Shown one piece after another: positions 46,456 to 47,990 of a stretch of 47,990 nt of DNA (position 1 is the stretch's first letter; every line of letters begins with the position of its first letter). Location of the stretch: positions 1 to 47,990 of the forward strand of contig CAIPAT010000221.1 of NCBI GenBank assembly GCA_903863035.1. Direction: 5' to 3'. The translations under genes and the position numbers were made by a program. Source of the stretch: an uncultured Lentisphaeria bacterium (GTDB lineage Bacteria > Verrucomicrobiota > Lentisphaeria > Victivallales > Victivallaceae). The notes below the pieces were generated by a model, which did no database searches, was not told the origin of the DNA, and worked only from the letters and a program-made list of their open reading frames with translations.

Positions 46456-46587
46456 GACAGTACCGCCCAAAGTCTGGGATTCTAATTATTGATGCATGAA
46501 GATAATTATTGCCAGCCTCAAAGGCATTGATATTTTGGAGAAATAGTCCGACTTTATGACATTTACTGAACTTGGGGCGGTACTGTC
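46456..46587 (-). mobile_element. 132-bp miniature inverted-repeat transposon, copy 2 (inverted)
   Basis: Same length as the copy at 19497 but in the opposite orientation, with about eight differences by eye. The ends are GACAGTACCGCCCAAAGTC at 46456-46474 and a slightly changed complement at 46569-46587. A perfect 6-bp target duplication GTATTT flanks it (46450-46455 and 46588-46593). This supports true transposition. Nothing in it codes for a transposase beyond the 16-codon tail frame. Confidence 0.88.
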
Positions 46588-46634
46588 GTATTTTTTTATT
46601 TTTACACTTTATTTGAAAAATTAATGAAGAAGCA

Positions 46635-46663
46635 TTGACAAACTGAAATACTTCAGTTATAAT
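46635..46663 (+). promoter_or_regulatory. consensus promoter of the GntR/LacI-type regulator
   Basis: TTGACA (46635-46640) and TATAAT (46658-46663) are exact consensus hexamers with a 17-bp spacer. The start is about 40 bases before the ATG. Confidence 0.85.
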
Positions 46664-46692
46664 CTATATCAACAAACTGAACTACTTCAGTT
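46641..46692. promoter_or_regulatory. two operators for the GntR/LacI-type regulator
   Basis: AACTGAAATACTTCAGTT (46641-46658) and AACTGAACTACTTCAGTT (46675-46692) are 18-bp palindromes differing at one central base. The first fills the spacer between -35 and -10, the second lies downstream of the -10. They are 34 bp apart. Binding at either would block RNA polymerase. The nearest regulator is the gene itself, so autorepression is likely. Confidence 0.8.
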
Positions 46693-46711
46693 ATTTAAAA
46701 TGGACTAAATT

Positions 46712-47812
46712 ATGGACGATACCGTACAAGTTGAAATGAGATTATCCGAGCAGGTGGGCAACCGTATTGTCGCCGATATTAAAAGCGGCAGCATTGACTC
46801 ATCCAAGCGTCTGCCCGGATACCGGGTGCTGGCCGGGAAATATGATGTCAGCTGGGGTACGGTAATCGAAGCGTTGCATCAGCTGGAGAAAAATTCGGTT
46901 ATTCAGCGGCGTTCGCGCAGCGGTACTTATATTTCTCCACGCTATCTGGACAACTTTAAAAAAACTACTCAGCTGGCCTTTGTTTTTCCGGAGAAATCAC
47001 TTTCCAGAGACAGTTTGAATTATGAAATATGGGGGATCAACTCTGAAGTATATCACGGAATGATTAATGAAGCGGCGCAAAATCATGCCAGAATAGAATT
47101 CAAATATATGGAGGATTCCGCTGATGAGATTATTCTTGACCAGCAGATGTGCCAGTTGCAGGACATTGACGGGATTGTGATGATGGGCCATCAATTAAAA
47201 AGCCTGAAAACGAGAATCCTTGCTGCCGGTAAAAGACTGGCTATTGTCAATTCTTATTTTGAAACGGTCAATGATTCCGCGCCGTGTGTCGCGTTGAGTC
47301 TGGTGAAGTCCATGCGCAATATCGGCAGATTCATTTATGACAGCGGTTATCGCAGCGTAACTTTAATCAATGGTTCATTGAACCGTCTTGACTGGGCTAT
47401 GAAAGAAGAACTGCTGCTGAAATATTTAAAGTCAAAACAAATAGCTGTTACTGAGAAATATAATGTGGCGTCTGCTGAAATTGAACCATCTGTTAAAAGA
47501 ATCTTGAAAGAGAGCACCGGAGAATTGTACTGCTGTTTGCAAACTGACGTTTTGCCGGTTCTGTTCAGGGAGGCTTTGGATAATGGTCAGACGCCAGGCC
47601 GTGATTTTGACCTGCTGGGGCTGGCCAGCGGCATTACTTTTGCTAATTATTATCCATCTATTTCTTATTTCAAGTTGCCATATTTTGAGCTGGGCAAGGC
47701 CGCCTGCCGTATGGCGATTGGTGAAACAAATACGAAAGATTTTGAACTGGAATTTATAAAAGGACAAACAACAAAAGTTAACCAGCACCAAACAAAGGAG
47801 ATGCATGTATGA
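46712..47812 (+). CDS. GntR-headed, LacI-bodied transcription regulator
   Basis: A 366-residue chimera. The N-terminal 75 residues are a GntR winged helix (RLPGYRVLAGKYDVSWGTVIEALHQLEKNSVIQRRSRSGTYI). The rest is a periplasmic-binding-protein-like sensor domain as in LacI/GalR proteins (QLAFVFPEK, DIDGIVMMGH, VTLINGS, FDLLGLASGITFANYYPSISYFKLPYFELGKAACRMAI). Such chimeras are very abundant in Lentisphaerae and usually sense sugars. It has a consensus promoter and two palindromic operators. ATG 46712 is preceded by a weak binding site. The stop overlaps the ATG of a prepilin-like gene (ATGA). Confidence 0.88.
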   Translation: MDDTVQVEMRLSEQVGNRIVADIKSGSIDSSKRLPGYRVLAGKYDVSWGTVIEALHQLEKNSVIQRRSRSGTYISPRYLDNFKKTTQLAFVFPEKSLSRDSLNYEIWGINSEVYHGMINEAAQNHARIEFKYMEDSADEIILDQQMCQLQDIDGIVMMGHQLKSLKTRILAAGKRLAIVNSYFETVNDSAPCVALSLVKSMRNIGRFIYDSGYRSVTLINGSLNRLDWAMKEELLLKYLKSKQIAVTEKYNVASAEIEPSVKRILKESTGELYCCLQTDVLPVLFREALDNGQTPGRDFDLLGLASGITFANYYPSISYFKLPYFELGKAACRMAIGETNTKDFELEFIKGQTTKVNQHQTKEMHV

Positions 47813-47874
47813 AACAGAAAATGAAGACAAACAGAAAAGGGATTTTTACGCTCATTGAATGTGTGTCCAGGTAA
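47809..47874 (+). pseudogene. truncated prepilin-like protein start
   Basis: A 21-codon ORF, MKQKMKTNRKGIFTLIECVSR, with the basic leader and FTLIE motif of type IV pilin-like proteins that prepilin peptidase would process. AAAGGAG lies upstream and the ATG overlaps the regulator's stop. Normally a hydrophobic helix follows FTLIE; here the frame stops after CVSR. It is therefore a truncated relic, or the helix continues in another frame that I could not find in the last 116 bases. Confidence 0.6.
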
Positions 47875-47990
47875 GGTATCACTAAACTAGACGAATGAAA
47901 TGTTTCGTCCATACCAATTGTCCATTTCAGGTATGTAGCCTAATCACTAGCCACTGGCTAACGCGTGAGGATAAAGTTGCGAGACGGGAA
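47875..47990. other. right edge, no gene recognised
   Basis: No frame continuing a pilin helix is visible. A perfect odd palindrome TAGCCACTGGCTA lies at 47948-47960, and the segment shows no resemblance to the elements described above. Confidence 0.25.

Overview
The window looks like a chromosomal stretch from an anaerobic bacterium, most likely of the Planctomycetes-Verrucomicrobia-Lentisphaerae group, with Lentisphaerota/Victivallales my best guess. The clues are a GntR-headed, LacI-bodied one-component regulator coupled to a prepilin-like FTLIE leader, a DUF349 repeat protein, an RRM protein with a Gly-rich tail, a Ni-CODH operon, Feo iron uptake, Rrf2 regulators and a sodium-type N-ATPase. 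The taxon is inferred. No rRNA or phylogenetic marker was compared.

Layout. 1-1459: transposase wreckage, a decayed transposon end, a promoter and a short ORF remnant. 1460-8278: a complete nine-gene N-ATPase operon in the order atpD-C-Q-R-B-E-F-A-G, tightly overlapped and visibly richer in G+C than its neighbours, ending beside a tRNA-Ser(UGA) gene. 8774-18587: htpG, a 913-residue DUF349 protein and a TetR-regulated RND efflux pair. 18588-19841: a strong candidate small RNA, a Cys/Ala/Lys-rich exported protein, a 132-bp miniature transposon and a tiny leader-like unit. 19842-24336: a LpxH-like phosphoesterase, a small membrane protein, a glycosyltransferase, a His/Gly-rich exported protein and a helical protein of unknown role. 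24731-26952: a cupin / ferredoxin-like / Rrf2 cluster, then an inactivated insertion sequence. 27243-35168: a seven-gene Tad-like secretion or pilus module (CpaB, FHA-CpaF, TadB, TadC, DUF192, FHA-membrane protein, five-repeat PEGA lipoprotein). 35320-38112: feoA, feoB and a Cys-rich FeoB partner. 38235-42227: glycosyltransferase, RRM protein, and ptsH-ptsI. 42235-46342: Ni-CODH operon (cooS, cooF, flavoprotein) with a divergent-looking but co-oriented Rrf2 gene upstream. 46456-47990: a second miniature transposon and an autoregulated GntR/LacI gene overlapping a truncated prepilin-like gene.

How the parts fit. The N-ATPase is expected to pump Na+ (or H+) at the cost of ATP. Feo supplies Fe2+ to a cell rich in Fe-S enzymes. 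The CODH operon should pass electrons from CO through the four-cluster ferredoxin CooF to an FAD/NAD(P) oxidoreductase. Two Rrf2 regulators and shared GTAY-N4-ATAC palindromes suggest coordinated redox or Fe-S control of the ferredoxin and CODH clusters.

The most interesting items for follow-up are the roughly 90-nt RNA at 18766-18855 (consensus promoter, three-way junction and built-in terminator), the family of miniature transposons with matching target duplications, the Tad-like module without a visible secretin or pilin, the CODH with Gln at the usual catalytic Lys position, and the c subunit with two membrane carboxylates. All calls were made by reading the sequence. No database search or folding program was run.
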